From assembly GCF_002899675.1 (NCBI RefSeq), contig NZ_PKUU01000016.1, positions 87,159 to 151,158 of the forward strand: DNA of 64,000 nt, written 5' to 3'. This stretch comes from Clostridium sp. chh4-2 (lineage in GTDB: Bacteria > Bacillota > Clostridia > Lachnospirales > Lachnospiraceae). The position numbers were made by a program, and so were the translations under genes. The first letter of the stretch is position 1, and each line of letters begins with the position of its first letter. This document shows, piece by piece, positions 1-7,788 of this stretch. Below the pieces are notes generated by a model. That model saw only the letters and a program-made list of their open reading frames with translations, searched no databases and had not been told where the DNA came from.

Positions 1-21
1 ATGTATGAAGAAAGTGTGAAA

Positions 22-48
22 TTAGCACTCAACGCTTGACAGTGCTAA
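22..48. promoter_or_regulatory. CIRCE operator (HrcA binding site)
   Basis: The inverted repeat has arms TTAGCACTC (22-30) and CAGTGCTAA (40-48) around a 9-base spacer. It differs from the CIRCE consensus only in the first base of the right arm. CIRCE is bound by the heat-shock repressor HrcA. The site covers the -35 box of the promoter at 36-64, so bound repressor would block RNA polymerase. Confidence 0.93.
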
Positions 49-64
49 TAATATATGTTATAGT
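36..64 (+). promoter_or_regulatory. Sigma-A promoter of the hsp20 pair
   Basis: A perfect -35 TTGACA (36-41) is followed by a 17-base spacer and -10 TATAGT (59-64). The -35 box lies inside the CIRCE operator, which is the usual repressor layout. The ribosome binding site AAAAGGAG (86-93) follows. Confidence 0.8.
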
Positions 65-102
65 ACAGCTATAACAAAGATAAAGAAAAGGAGCGATGAC
101 TT

Positions 103-531
103 ATGATGTTAATGCCTAGTATATTTGGAGACAAATTGTTTGATGATTTTATGGATTTTCCGTTTGGCAGTTACGGAACAATGAAAAACAGCATGATGAA
201 AACAGATATTAAAGACATGGAAGGCAGCTATGAACTGGACATCGATCTTCCTGGATTTAAGAAAGAGGATATTACAGCTGAATTAAAGGATGGATACTTA
301 AACATCAGCGCAACTTCCAATTCCAGCAAAGACGAGAAAGACAGCGACGGCAAGTATATCCGCAGAGAACGGTATTCCGGTTCCTGCAGCAGAAGTTTCT
401 ACGTTGGCGAAGCGGTTACCAAGGAAGATATTAAAGCCAGATTTGAAGATGGTATTTTGAAACTGTCAGTGCCTAAGATGGAGAATAAACCGGCGGTAGA
501 AGAGAAAAAGTATATTTCAATCGAAGGCTGA
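103..531 (+). CDS. hsp20: Small heat shock protein, Hsp20/alpha-crystallin family
   Basis: This is an ATP-independent holdase chaperone that binds unfolding proteins in the cytoplasm. The 142-aa protein has a short N-terminal arm, an alpha-crystallin domain (about residues 35-130) with the typical LDIDLPGFKKEDI stretch, and a C-terminal I-x-I-type motif (ISI) used for oligomer assembly. The ATG at 103 is preceded by AAAAGGAG. It is the first gene of a tandem pair with the paralog at 590, and the CIRCE element upstream indicates HrcA-controlled heat induction. The family is clear; the specific role of each paralog is not. Confidence 0.93.
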   Translation: MMLMPSIFGDKLFDDFMDFPFGSYGTMKNSMMKTDIKDMEGSYELDIDLPGFKKEDITAELKDGYLNISATSNSSKDEKDSDGKYIRRERYSGSCSRSFYVGEAVTKEDIKARFEDGILKLSVPKMENKPAVEEKKYISIEG

Positions 532-536
532 CAATA

Positions 537-556
537 GCCTGACCTTATAGTCAGGC
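537..556 (+). terminator. Intercistronic hairpin between the hsp20 paralogs
   Basis: GCCTGAC (537-543) pairs perfectly with GTCAGGC (550-556) across a 6-base loop, 5 bases after the first stop codon. The following sequence (AGCGGGTTTT) is only a weak U tract. It may be a partial terminator or a 3' stabiliser that sets the ratio of the two chaperones. Confidence 0.5.
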
Positions 557-589
557 AGCGGGTTTTAACAGGGAATGGAGGAATGACTT

Positions 590-1057
590 ATGTTGATGCC
601 TGATTTACTGGAAGATAGATTTTTTAATGATTTCATGGATTTTCCATTTGACGATAGATTTGAGAAAAAGCTTGAGAAAGAATTTTTTGGAAGCGTTGGC
701 AGCCGCAGGTTGAACAGATGGATGAAGACCGATGTACGGGAGACGAAGGACGGCTATGAGCTGGAGATCGATCTGCCCGGATTTAAAAAAGATGAGGTGA
801 ATGCACAGCTCCACGATGGTTACCTTACCATCAGCGCAGTCAAGGGCCTGCCGGATGACGGAGACAAGAAAAGGGGCAGATATTTACGAAGAGAACGCTA
901 CGCCGGAGCGTGCAGAAGAACCTTTTATGTTGGTGACAACGTGGACGAAGAGAAGATAAAAGCGAAGTTTAAACACGGTATCCTAAAGCTGTCCATTCCT
1001 AAGAAGGAAGAGCAGCCGATGGTTGAAGATAAAAATTATATAGAGATCGACGGGTGA
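590..1057 (+). CDS. hsp20: Small heat shock protein, Hsp20/alpha-crystallin family (second copy)
   Basis: This 155-aa paralog of the preceding chaperone has the same LEIDLPGFKKDEV core, a slightly longer N-terminal arm rich in charged residues, and a C-terminal IEI anchoring motif. The ATG at 590 has TGGAGG eight bases upstream. No separate promoter is evident, so it is probably co-transcribed from the CIRCE-controlled promoter through the hairpin at 537-556. Tandem Hsp20 genes often form hetero-oligomers; whether these two do is inference. Confidence 0.93.
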   Translation: MLMPDLLEDRFFNDFMDFPFDDRFEKKLEKEFFGSVGSRRLNRWMKTDVRETKDGYELEIDLPGFKKDEVNAQLHDGYLTISAVKGLPDDGDKKRGRYLRRERYAGACRRTFYVGDNVDEEKIKAKFKHGILKLSIPKKEEQPMVEDKNYIEIDG

Positions 1058-1100
1058 GAGGGGGCTTCGGAAAGAAGGGGAATCTAAGACCGGCGAGGAC

Positions 1101-1154
1101 AAAAGGGGCAGGTATAGACTGATATGGAATTCGGTTTGTACCTGTCTCTTTTTG
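1101..1154 (+). terminator. Probable terminator of the hsp20 operon
   Basis: The arm 1101-1114 (ending GCAGGTA) pairs with 1139-1152 (starting TACCTGT), allowing G-U pairs, across a 24-base loop. The descending arm merges into a CTCTTTTT tract. It lies 44 bases after the stop codon. Confidence 0.6.
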
Positions 1155-1186
1155 CCTATATGGATCTGTGTAAATGCTGCTTTATG

Positions 1187-1214
1187 TTGCAATTGTATGT
1201 TTTTGGAATATATT
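1187..1214 (+). promoter_or_regulatory. Candidate promoter of ytaF
   Basis: TTGCAA (1187-1192), a 16-base spacer and TATATT (1209-1214) lie just upstream of the gene at 1241. The fit is moderate. No strong Shine-Dalgarno sequence precedes the ATG. Confidence 0.45.
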
Positions 1215-1240
1215 AGAATAAAAAGAATAAAGATGAAAAT

Positions 1241-1867
1241 ATGTTGCAAATTCTGATTTTAGTTCTGGCTCTATGCATGGATACGTTTGTGGCCAGCATA
1301 GCTTACGGTGCAAATAAAGTTAACATAACATGGGAAAAAGTGTTTTTTATGAATGGAATCTGCAGCGGCTGCCTTGGCGCGGCGCTGGGGTTGGGCGGTT
1401 TTATTGACAACCTGATTCCGGAAAACTTTACAAAAGCAGTCTGCTGTACCAGCCTTTTGCTGCTGGGTCTGGTAAAGCTTTCAGATTTTTTAATAAAGAA
1501 ATACATTAATTCCCACTGCGCGGTGCGCAAAGATATCAGTTTTTCTTTTTCCGGCTTGCAGGTGATCGTGAGCATCTATGGAGATCCTATGGCGGCGGAT
1601 TGGGACCGATCGCAGTCTTTATCCTGGAAGGAGTCCGCATTTTTGGCATTTGCCATGTCGATCGACAGTCTGGTTGCCGGAACCCTGGCCGCCTTTATGA
1701 GAGTTCCTCTTGGGCTGACGGTAATCACAGCTTTTGTTATGGGAATAATTGTGATGTATGCGGGCATGTACCTTGGAAAGAAACTGGCCGCTAAATGCAG
1801 CTGGGATCTTTCCTGGATCAGCGGATGCCTTTTTATTGTACTTGCGCTTTCTAAGATTTGGTCTTGA
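1241..1867 (+). CDS. ytaF: Sporulation membrane protein YtaF (MntP-like fold)
   Basis: YtaF is an integral membrane protein linked to sporulation and related to the MntP manganese exporters. The 208-aa product has about six hydrophobic helices in two similar halves. Each half opens with an acidic intramembrane motif of the family: ALCMDTFVASIAYG near the N-terminus and AFAMSIDSLVAG after the central loop. The loop carries the family segment ADWDRSQSLSWKES. Length matches YtaF. The ribosome binding site is weak (AAAG only). The transported substrate, if any, is not known. Confidence 0.85.
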   Translation: MLQILILVLALCMDTFVASIAYGANKVNITWEKVFFMNGICSGCLGAALGLGGFIDNLIPENFTKAVCCTSLLLLGLVKLSDFLIKKYINSHCAVRKDISFSFSGLQVIVSIYGDPMAADWDRSQSLSWKESAFLAFAMSIDSLVAGTLAAFMRVPLGLTVITAFVMGIIVMYAGMYLGKKLAAKCSWDLSWISGCLFIVLALSKIWS

Positions 1868-1892
1868 TCTGGTAAATGGCCGCCTGATAGGG

Positions 1893-1924
1893 TATAATTT
1901 CTCTAAATGCCGGTTTTAACGGCA
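1893..1924 (+). promoter_or_regulatory. Possible -10 box and leader hairpin before queT
   Basis: TATAAT (1893-1898) has no good -35 at the right distance. A small hairpin follows with arms TGCCG (1909-1913) and CGGCA (1920-1924), directly before the AGAGG ribosome binding site. queT genes are often preQ1-riboswitch controlled; I cannot match this short leader to a known preQ1 class. Confidence 0.3.
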
Positions 1925-1942
1925 GAATGAGAGGTTAAAGAT

Positions 1943-2425
1943 ATGAAAAATACAAAAACAGCGTATTTTATGGTGCAGGCGGCCATGATAGCGGCTATTT
2001 ATATTGTTTTGACTCTGATGCTGATTCCTCTGGGATACGGACCCGTACAGTTCAGGGTATCTGAGGCATTGTGCATCCTCCCTTATTTTACTCCGGCAGC
2101 TATTCCGGGAGTATTTATTGGCTGCCTGTTATCCAATGCATTGGGCGGAGCGGTGATACTGGATGTGATTTTCGGGAGCCTGGCCTCACTGATCGGGGCG
2201 GTGGGATCTTATCTGCTCAAAAGATGGCGGTGGGCGGTATGCATCCCGCCCATTGTTTCCAACACTCTTATTATTCCCTGGGTTCTTCGTTTTGCCTATG
2301 GAAATGACCAGATTATTCCCTATATGATGGTTACCGTAGGAATTGGCGAAATTCTGGCAATCGGTGTTTTGGGCAATCTTCTCATGTTGTCTTTGGAACG
2401 GTATAGGAACGTGTTATTTAAGTGA
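1943..2425 (+). CDS. queT: QueT-family queuosine precursor transporter
   Basis: QueT proteins are small membrane S-components thought to import a queuosine precursor (preQ0/preQ1 or queuine) with an ECF energising module. The 160-aa product is almost wholly hydrophobic with about five helices, and contains the family-like stretch YGPVQFRVSEAL followed by FTPAAIPGVFIGC. The start at 1943 has AGAGG nine bases upstream. No ECF ATPase is nearby, as expected for S-components that share a general module. The family call is firm; the substrate is inferred from the family. Confidence 0.85.
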   Translation: MKNTKTAYFMVQAAMIAAIYIVLTLMLIPLGYGPVQFRVSEALCILPYFTPAAIPGVFIGCLLSNALGGAVILDVIFGSLASLIGAVGSYLLKRWRWAVCIPPIVSNTLIIPWVLRFAYGNDQIIPYMMVTVGIGEILAIGVLGNLLMLSLERYRNVLFK

Positions 2426-2639
2426 CCTGGAATTGCCATGGAAACTGCCGGAGCAGGCACCGGTATCGGAAGGCTGGACTGTTACATAAATAGGGCCTTC
2501 CAATCAGCTTTAGGTGGATTTTCTCCCCTTTTTTTACTATAATATAAGAAGGTATATTGACTTTACCGGGAAAAAGAAGTAAAAGTAAATGAATAATAAA
2601 AGTGAATGCCTGATTCACGGAAAAGGGATGGAAGAGATT

Positions 2640-4019
2640 ATGTATCAGATAGATTTTAATAAACCGGAAACGATTCATTTTATTGGAATCGGAGGGATCA
2701 GCATGAGCGGGCTGGCGGAAATACTTCTGGACGAGGGATTTACCGTATCAGGTTCTGACGCTCACCGCACAGAGCTGACTGATAACCTGGAAGCAAAGGG
2801 CGCGAAGGTGTTTTATGGCCAGAAAGCGGCCAATATATATGATGGAATTGACGTAGTGGTATATACTGCGGCCATTCATAAGGATAACCCGGAATTTATG
2901 GAGGTAGAAGCGCGTGGCATTCCCATGCTCAGCCGTGCACAGCTGCTGGGTGAGATGATGAGGAACTATGAGCAGGCGGTAGCCGTAGCGGGAACCCACG
3001 GAAAGACCACGACTACGTCTATGATAACAGAGATTTTGCTGGCAGCAGAAGAGAATCCAACAATATCCGTTGGCGGCATTTTAAATTCCATAGGGGGCAA
3101 CATACGTGTGGGCGGCCCGGAGCTGTTTGTGACCGAGGCTTGCGAATACACCAACAGTTTCCTGTCATTTTTTCCGACAATTGAAGTAATATTAAATATA
3201 GAAGAAGACCATCTTGACTTTTTTAAGGATATTAATGATATTCGCAGCTCTTTCCGGGAATTTGCAGGAAAGCTGCCCGAGTCAGGTCTGATGGTTATCA
3301 GCAGCGATATTGAAAATTATCAGGAAATTGTGGATGGACTTCCATGCAGGGTGGTTACTTGCGGAAAAGACAGAACGAGTACTTACAGCGCAGGAGGAAT
3401 TCAGTATGATGAGCTGGCCCGTCCTTCCTTTGACTTGATTGTGAAAGGTGAGAAGGCGGAGCATATTAAGCTGGGGGTTCCGGGAGAACATAATGTGTAC
3501 AACGCGCTGGCTGCCGTTGCCGTTGCCGGAGAACTTGGGATATCCATGGATGCGGTGGTGAAGGGGCTTGGAAAATTTACGGGCACAAACCGCAGGTTTG
3601 AGAAAAAAGGCGAGATTGGCGGTGTGGTTATCATTGATGATTATGCACACCATCCAAGGGAGATTGCTGCAACTCTGTCGGCTGCCCAGAATTATCCACA
3701 TAGAAAGTTATGGTGCGTATTCCAGCCGCATACTTATACGAGGACAAAAGCGTTTCTGAATGAGTTTGCACAGGCATTATCGGCAGCGGATGAAGTGATT
3801 CTGGCCGATATTTATGCGGCCCGCGAAACCGACAATCTGGGGGTGAGCTCAGGAGATATTGCAGAAAAAATCCAAGAATTAGGCACAACTGCCCACTATA
3901 TTCCATCATTCGACGAAATCGAAACATTTATTTTAAAAAATTGTGTTAACGGCGATTTGTTGATAACTATGGGCGCCGGAGACATAGTAAAAGTGGGAGA
4001 AAAGCTGTTAGGGGTATAG
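2640..4019 (+). CDS. murC: UDP-N-acetylmuramate--L-alanine ligase
   Basis: MurC adds L-alanine to UDP-MurNAc using ATP, the first step of the peptidoglycan stem peptide in the cytoplasm. The N-terminal HFIGIGGISMSG motif binds the UDP-sugar, GTHGKTTTT near residue 118 is the ATP P-loop, and DDYAHHPREI lies in the C-terminal ligase domain. From the ATG at 2640 the protein is 459 aa, the usual length, and starts with the conserved MYQIDFNKP. An in-frame ATG at 2589 would add 17 unconserved residues and has no better ribosome binding site; ATG 2628 is also in frame. The start is therefore less certain than the identity. Confidence 0.95.
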   Translation: MYQIDFNKPETIHFIGIGGISMSGLAEILLDEGFTVSGSDAHRTELTDNLEAKGAKVFYGQKAANIYDGIDVVVYTAAIHKDNPEFMEVEARGIPMLSRAQLLGEMMRNYEQAVAVAGTHGKTTTTSMITEILLAAEENPTISVGGILNSIGGNIRVGGPELFVTEACEYTNSFLSFFPTIEVILNIEEDHLDFFKDINDIRSSFREFAGKLPESGLMVISSDIENYQEIVDGLPCRVVTCGKDRTSTYSAGGIQYDELARPSFDLIVKGEKAEHIKLGVPGEHNVYNALAAVAVAGELGISMDAVVKGLGKFTGTNRRFEKKGEIGGVVIIDDYAHHPREIAATLSAAQNYPHRKLWCVFQPHTYTRTKAFLNEFAQALSAADEVILADIYAARETDNLGVSSGDIAEKIQELGTTAHYIPSFDEIETFILKNCVNGDLLITMGAGDIVKVGEKLLGV

Positions 4020-4202
4020 TTATCCACATTATCCACATAGTTTTCAACATTTTATGTTAAGAAGCTATGTGGATTTCTTGATTAACATAATATAATGTCT
4101 AACAATTCCGGAAACCCTTGTTTTTATGAGGGCTTCGACAAAAAACGCCAATATTCTTGCGATTATGTAACCTTGGTATCCACATTATCCACATTATCCA
4201 CA
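4020..4202. promoter_or_regulatory. DnaA-box cluster upstream of dnaD
   Basis: Perfect DnaA boxes TTATCCACA lie at 4020-4028, 4029-4037, 4185-4193 and 4194-4202. GTATCCACA at 4176-4184 is one mismatch away and abuts them, and the minus-strand box AAATCCACA lies at 4068-4076. The boxes are head-to-tail with no gap, in two groups about 150 bases apart around an AT-rich core. The first group overlaps the murC stop codon. DnaA binding here would couple expression of the helicase-loading genes downstream to initiator levels, or titrate DnaA. Confidence 0.8.
4031..4074 (+). terminator. Long hairpin after murC
   Basis: ATCCACATAG (4031-4040) is the exact reverse complement of CTATGTGGAT (4065-4074), with an inner AACAT/ATGTT stem. 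It is followed by TTCTT. It could terminate murC and also places two DnaA-box cores in opposite orientation. Confidence 0.5.
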
Positions 4203-4284
4203 ATCAAATTGTGGGCAACTCGGGGCTATTTTCATTTGTCGGAGGATGTGATATGATGTTGAAAGAGATTGAGAGGGTGATGTT

Positions 4285-5385
4285 ATGTCAGTAGGATTTA
4301 TGGATAATTTTCAGATAAAAGCTACCTTGGTGGCCAATGATTTTATTGACCAGTGTATGATATCGGCGAACGGAGAATATGTAAAAGTATATTTATATCT
4401 GCTGCGGCATCAGGATGAGAATGTGGATATCTCTGATATAGCGGATCATCTTAACCATACGGAGTCGGATGTGAAACGGGCGATTACATACTGGACGAAA
4501 GCCGGCGTGCTGAAAGCCCAGCCTTTGCAGGCGGAATCGGAAAAGAAAAAAATGCCGGTTCCGGAACAGGCACCGGTGAATTTCCAGGTGAAGGAACATG
4601 CGGTAACGGCGGAACCTGAGCATTATGCTGTTTTAGAGCATGGGAAAGAACCGGAGAAACAGGAGATTATAGAAAAACCGTCTTACTCTCCGTATCAGCT
4701 GTCAAAATTATCGGATAATGAGGAATTTGCCCAGCTCCTCTATGTAGCCCAGAAATATACGGGAACCATATTCAGCCATAAGGACTGCGAGGTATTTGCA
4801 TATCTTTATGAAGCTCTTGGAATGTCCTTTGATCTGTTGGTGCATCTGGTGGCGTCCTGCGTACAGGCGGAACACCGGGAAGTCCGCTACATGGAGGCGG
4901 TAGCCCTAAACTGGCATAAAAACGGGGTGAAAACCGTGGATCAGGCCAAGCAGGGGACGGAGCTTTACGTAAAAGGCTATGCCAATGTGATGAAAGCATT
5001 TGGTTTGAGCGGGAGAAAACCCGGCGCGTCGGAACACGATTTGATCCGTAAATGGTTCTATACATACATGTTTTCCCCCACATTGGTTACAGAGGCCTGT
5101 AACCGGACCATGAGAGCGCTTCACCAGCCCAGCTTTGAATATGCAGACAAGATTCTGGCGTCCTGGAAGGAAGCGGGAGTCAGAAGCTTAGAGGATGTGA
5201 AAAAGCTGGATCAGGCCAGGGAAGGGGAACGCCAGCAGAAGAACGAAGAGAACAAGAGATGGCAGACATCATCCAAGACGGACAAAAACCAGTTCCACAA
5301 CTTTAAGCAGAGGGATACCGATTATAATGCCCTGGTGATGGAACGATTAAAGGAACGTCTGAACGAACAGGCGAACCAACAGTGA
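4285..5385 (+). CDS. dnaD: DnaD-domain primosomal protein
   Basis: DnaD/DnaB-family proteins remodel the origin and help load the replicative helicase in Firmicutes. The 366-aa protein has an N-terminal winged-helix-like part (to about residue 75), a variable linker, then two tandem DnaD C-terminal (DDBH2) domains. The domains end with YMEAVALNW and YADKILASW, both fits to the Y-x3-I/A-x3-W signature of this fold. The tail is charged and glutamine-rich. The ATG at 4285 follows a GAGAGGG site. It sits 10 bases before the helicase-loader gene and behind a DnaA-box cluster, which supports a replication-initiation role. Confidence 0.88.
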   Translation: MSVGFMDNFQIKATLVANDFIDQCMISANGEYVKVYLYLLRHQDENVDISDIADHLNHTESDVKRAITYWTKAGVLKAQPLQAESEKKKMPVPEQAPVNFQVKEHAVTAEPEHYAVLEHGKEPEKQEIIEKPSYSPYQLSKLSDNEEFAQLLYVAQKYTGTIFSHKDCEVFAYLYEALGMSFDLLVHLVASCVQAEHREVRYMEAVALNWHKNGVKTVDQAKQGTELYVKGYANVMKAFGLSGRKPGASEHDLIRKWFYTYMFSPTLVTEACNRTMRALHQPSFEYADKILASWKEAGVRSLEDVKKLDQAREGERQQKNEENKRWQTSSKTDKNQFHNFKQRDTDYNALVMERLKERLNEQANQQ

Positions 5386-5395
5386 GGAGGGATCT

Positions 5396-6376
5396 ATGGG
5401 ACTCAGCAATTCTCAGTACAATGCGATAATGCGCATCTACAACCAAAAACAATTTCAGAATAAACATGAACAGGACAAGCGGATTGAAGAGGTTCATACC
5501 AAATATCCGGTTATTCAGGAATTGGAATCGGTGATCACCGGCAAAGCCGTGGAGCGGGCAAAACGCCTGCTGGACGGAGACGATGAAGCCGGGCGGAGGC
5601 TGAAGGGAGAACTGGAGGATCTGCGGGAGCAAAAAAGGGTGCTTTTAAAGTCTTTCGGATATCCGGAAAATTATATGGAGATGCAGTACAGCTGTAAAGA
5701 TTGTGAGGACACGGGCTATCACGACGGAAAGAAATGCCACTGTTTCCGCAAGGAGGAGATTAAGCTTCTCTACGCCCAGTCGAATCTGGAAGAGGTCATG
5801 AAGAAGGAAAATTTCGGAACATTTTCCGACCAGTATTTTGATAAGAGCCGGATTGTGCCCGGACTGGGGATCTCAGTCTATGATTATATGATGCAGGTAA
5901 AGCAGATCTGCCATAATTACGTTGACCAGTTCGGGGTTAAGAAGGGGAATATTCTGTTTCAGGGCGATACCGGAGTGGGAAAGACATTTTTGACAAACTG
6001 CATTGCTAAGGATCTGATCGATCATTATTATTCTGTGATTTATCTGTCCTCGACCGATCTGTTCCATATATTCGCTCAGAATACATTTGAACGCACCACT
6101 GAGGAAGAGATGAAGGATATGTACCAGCACATTCTGGATTGTGATCTGCTGATTATCGATGACCTTGGAACGGAGCTTAACAACAGTTTTGTGTCTTCCC
6201 AGTTTTTTTACTGCATCAACGAGCGCCTGATGCGGAAAAATGGGACAATCATTTCCACAAACCTGGACATGGAGGGGATCAGGGACCGGTATACGGAGCG
6301 CGTTTCCTCCAGAATTATCAGCGAATACATGATAACGCCGCTTTACGGCAGCGATATCAGGACAAAAAAATATTGA
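5396..6376 (+). CDS. DnaC/DnaI-like helicase loader ATPase
   Basis: This AAA+ protein probably loads the replicative DNA helicase onto DNA with the DnaD protein encoded just upstream. The N-terminal half contains a helical region and a cysteine cluster (C-x2-C then C-x-C within the CKDCEDTGYHDGKKCHC stretch) that resembles the zinc-binding N-domain of DnaI. The C-terminal half has Walker A GDTGVGKT and Walker B LLIIDDLGTE, then conserved STNLDMEGI and arginine-rich ERVSSRI sensor regions. Length is 326 aa. GGAGGG at the preceding stop codon gives the ribosome binding site. DnaC and DnaI labels are used interchangeably for this group. Confidence 0.88.
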   Translation: MGLSNSQYNAIMRIYNQKQFQNKHEQDKRIEEVHTKYPVIQELESVITGKAVERAKRLLDGDDEAGRRLKGELEDLREQKRVLLKSFGYPENYMEMQYSCKDCEDTGYHDGKKCHCFRKEEIKLLYAQSNLEEVMKKENFGTFSDQYFDKSRIVPGLGISVYDYMMQVKQICHNYVDQFGVKKGNILFQGDTGVGKTFLTNCIAKDLIDHYYSVIYLSSTDLFHIFAQNTFERTTEEEMKDMYQHILDCDLLIIDDLGTELNNSFVSSQFFYCINERLMRKNGTIISTNLDMEGIRDRYTERVSSRIISEYMITPLYGSDIRTKKY

Positions 6377-6380
6377 TATC

Positions 6381-6409
6381 TTGACTATTTCAGCACATAA
6401 TGATATAAA
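6381..6409 (+). promoter_or_regulatory. Promoter of prs
   Basis: TTGACT (6381-6386), a 17-base spacer and TATAAA (6404-6409) lie immediately after the helicase-loader gene and about 75 bases before the prs start. Confidence 0.7.
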
Positions 6410-6481
6410 AGATACGTTGCTTTATTATGTGTAACAAAATGAATGGAGATGTGCACAGATGCACGCAGATAGGAGCCAAAG

Positions 6482-7654
6482 ATGATTTACGAAGAGAAAA
6501 CCATTGAGACGATTCCGGTAGGACCCCTGGGACTGATTCCATTGAAAAGCTGCTCACAATTGGGGGAAAAGGTAAACAACTACCTGGTAGAATGGAGACA
6601 TGAACGTGAAAGTGAACACAAATCGACGATAGCATTTTCCGGTTATCAGAGAGATTCTTATATTATTGATTCCAAAACACCGAGATTCGGTTCCGGTGAA
6701 GCCAAAGGCTCCATTGACCAGTCTGTCCGCGGTGATGACCTTTATTTTATGGTGGATGTATGCAATTACAGCCTGACCTATTCTCTGTGCGGTATGACCA
6801 ATCATATGTCGCCGGACGACCATTTCCAGGATTTAAAACGTCTGATCGCAGCGGCGGCAGGCAAGGCGAGAAGAATTAACGTTATTATGCCGTTTTTATA
6901 TGAAAGCAGACAGCATAAACGTTCCGGAAGAGAATCCTTAGACTGCGCGTTAGGGCTTCAGGAACTGACTAATATGGGCGTTGAAAACATCATTACGTTC
7001 GATGCTCATGATCCCCGCGTTCAGAATGCGATTCCGTTAAAGGGATTCGAGACCGTACAGCCGATCTATCAGTTTATCAAACATCTGTTAAAACATGAAA
7101 CAGACCTGCAGATTGACAGCGATCATATGATGGTGATCAGCCCGGATGAAGGCGGCATGTCACGCGCTGTATATTTTGCAAACGTGTTGGGACTGGATAT
7201 GGGCATGTTCTACAAACGCCGCGATTACACACAGATCATCAATGGACGCAATCCTATCGTAGCTCACGAATTCCTGGGCTCCAGCGTGGAAGGCAAGGAC
7301 GTACTGATCATCGACGATATGATCTCATCAGGTGAAAGCATGCAGGATGTTGCAAAAGAACTGAAAAGAAGAAAGGCCAGAAAGGTCTTCATCTGTTCCA
7401 CATTCGGCTTATTTACGAATGGACTTTCCAAGTTTGACGAATACTATGAAAACGGCGTAATTGACCGTATTCTTACTACGAACCTGGTATATCAGACTCC
7501 GGATCTGCTGTCCAGACCGTATTATATTGATGTGGATATGAGCAAGTATATCGCATTGATTATTGACAATCTGAATCACGATGCATCTTTAAGCGAGCTG
7601 CTGAATCCTACCAACCGTATTAACAAGCTGTTGGCGGCTTACAGAAGCAAATAA
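6482..7654 (+). CDS. prs: Ribose-phosphate pyrophosphokinase
   Basis: This enzyme makes PRPP from ribose 5-phosphate and ATP, for nucleotide, histidine and tryptophan synthesis. The C-terminal half carries the PRPP-binding loop DVLIIDDMISSGES and the upstream DEGGMSRAVYFANVLG region, and the middle has FDAHDPRVQNAIP. At 390 aa it is longer than the classical enzyme of about 315 aa. The extra length is an N-terminal extension and inserts, as in a divergent clostridial subgroup. It has its own promoter and a strong terminator, so it is probably monocistronic. Confidence 0.88.
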   Translation: MIYEEKTIETIPVGPLGLIPLKSCSQLGEKVNNYLVEWRHERESEHKSTIAFSGYQRDSYIIDSKTPRFGSGEAKGSIDQSVRGDDLYFMVDVCNYSLTYSLCGMTNHMSPDDHFQDLKRLIAAAAGKARRINVIMPFLYESRQHKRSGRESLDCALGLQELTNMGVENIITFDAHDPRVQNAIPLKGFETVQPIYQFIKHLLKHETDLQIDSDHMMVISPDEGGMSRAVYFANVLGLDMGMFYKRRDYTQIINGRNPIVAHEFLGSSVEGKDVLIIDDMISSGESMQDVAKELKRRKARKVFICSTFGLFTNGLSKFDEYYENGVIDRILTTNLVYQTPDLLSRPYYIDVDMSKYIALIIDNLNHDASLSELLNPTNRINKLLAAYRSK

Positions 7655-7692
7655 AAGAGAAATGATTAGATAAAGATAAGATAGAATAGGAT

Positions 7693-7752
7693 GCCGCTGG
7701 TGCGGTTGGTTATAAGTGTGAAAATGACTTTATAACCGGTGGTGCCAGCGGC
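7693..7752 (+). terminator. Terminator after prs
   Basis: A long hairpin has GCCGCTGG (7693-7700) pairing with CCAGCGGC (7745-7752) and GGTTATAA pairing with TTATAACC inside. A short GTTTG tract follows. It lies between the prs stop and the convergent Rpn gene. Confidence 0.65.
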
Positions 7753-7788
7753 GTTTGTATTCGCGTGTTATTGCAAATGTTTTCAGCT

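Noticed and set aside
1868..1942. preQ1 riboswitch in front of queT
   Set aside because: The leader has only a 5-bp hairpin. I could not match the conserved loops of preQ1 classes I, II or III. An Infernal search of 1860-1945 would decide.
2468..2501. Hairpin GGAAGGC/GCCTTCC after queT as a terminator
   Set aside because: The 7-bp stem has a 20-base loop and no U tract. It may be incidental, so I did not list it as a feature.
4020..4284. Main chromosomal origin (oriC)
   Set aside because: dnaA, dnaN, rpmH and similar origin genes are not adjacent. The DnaA boxes are real, but the gene context is murC and dnaD, so I call it a regulatory or titration cluster.
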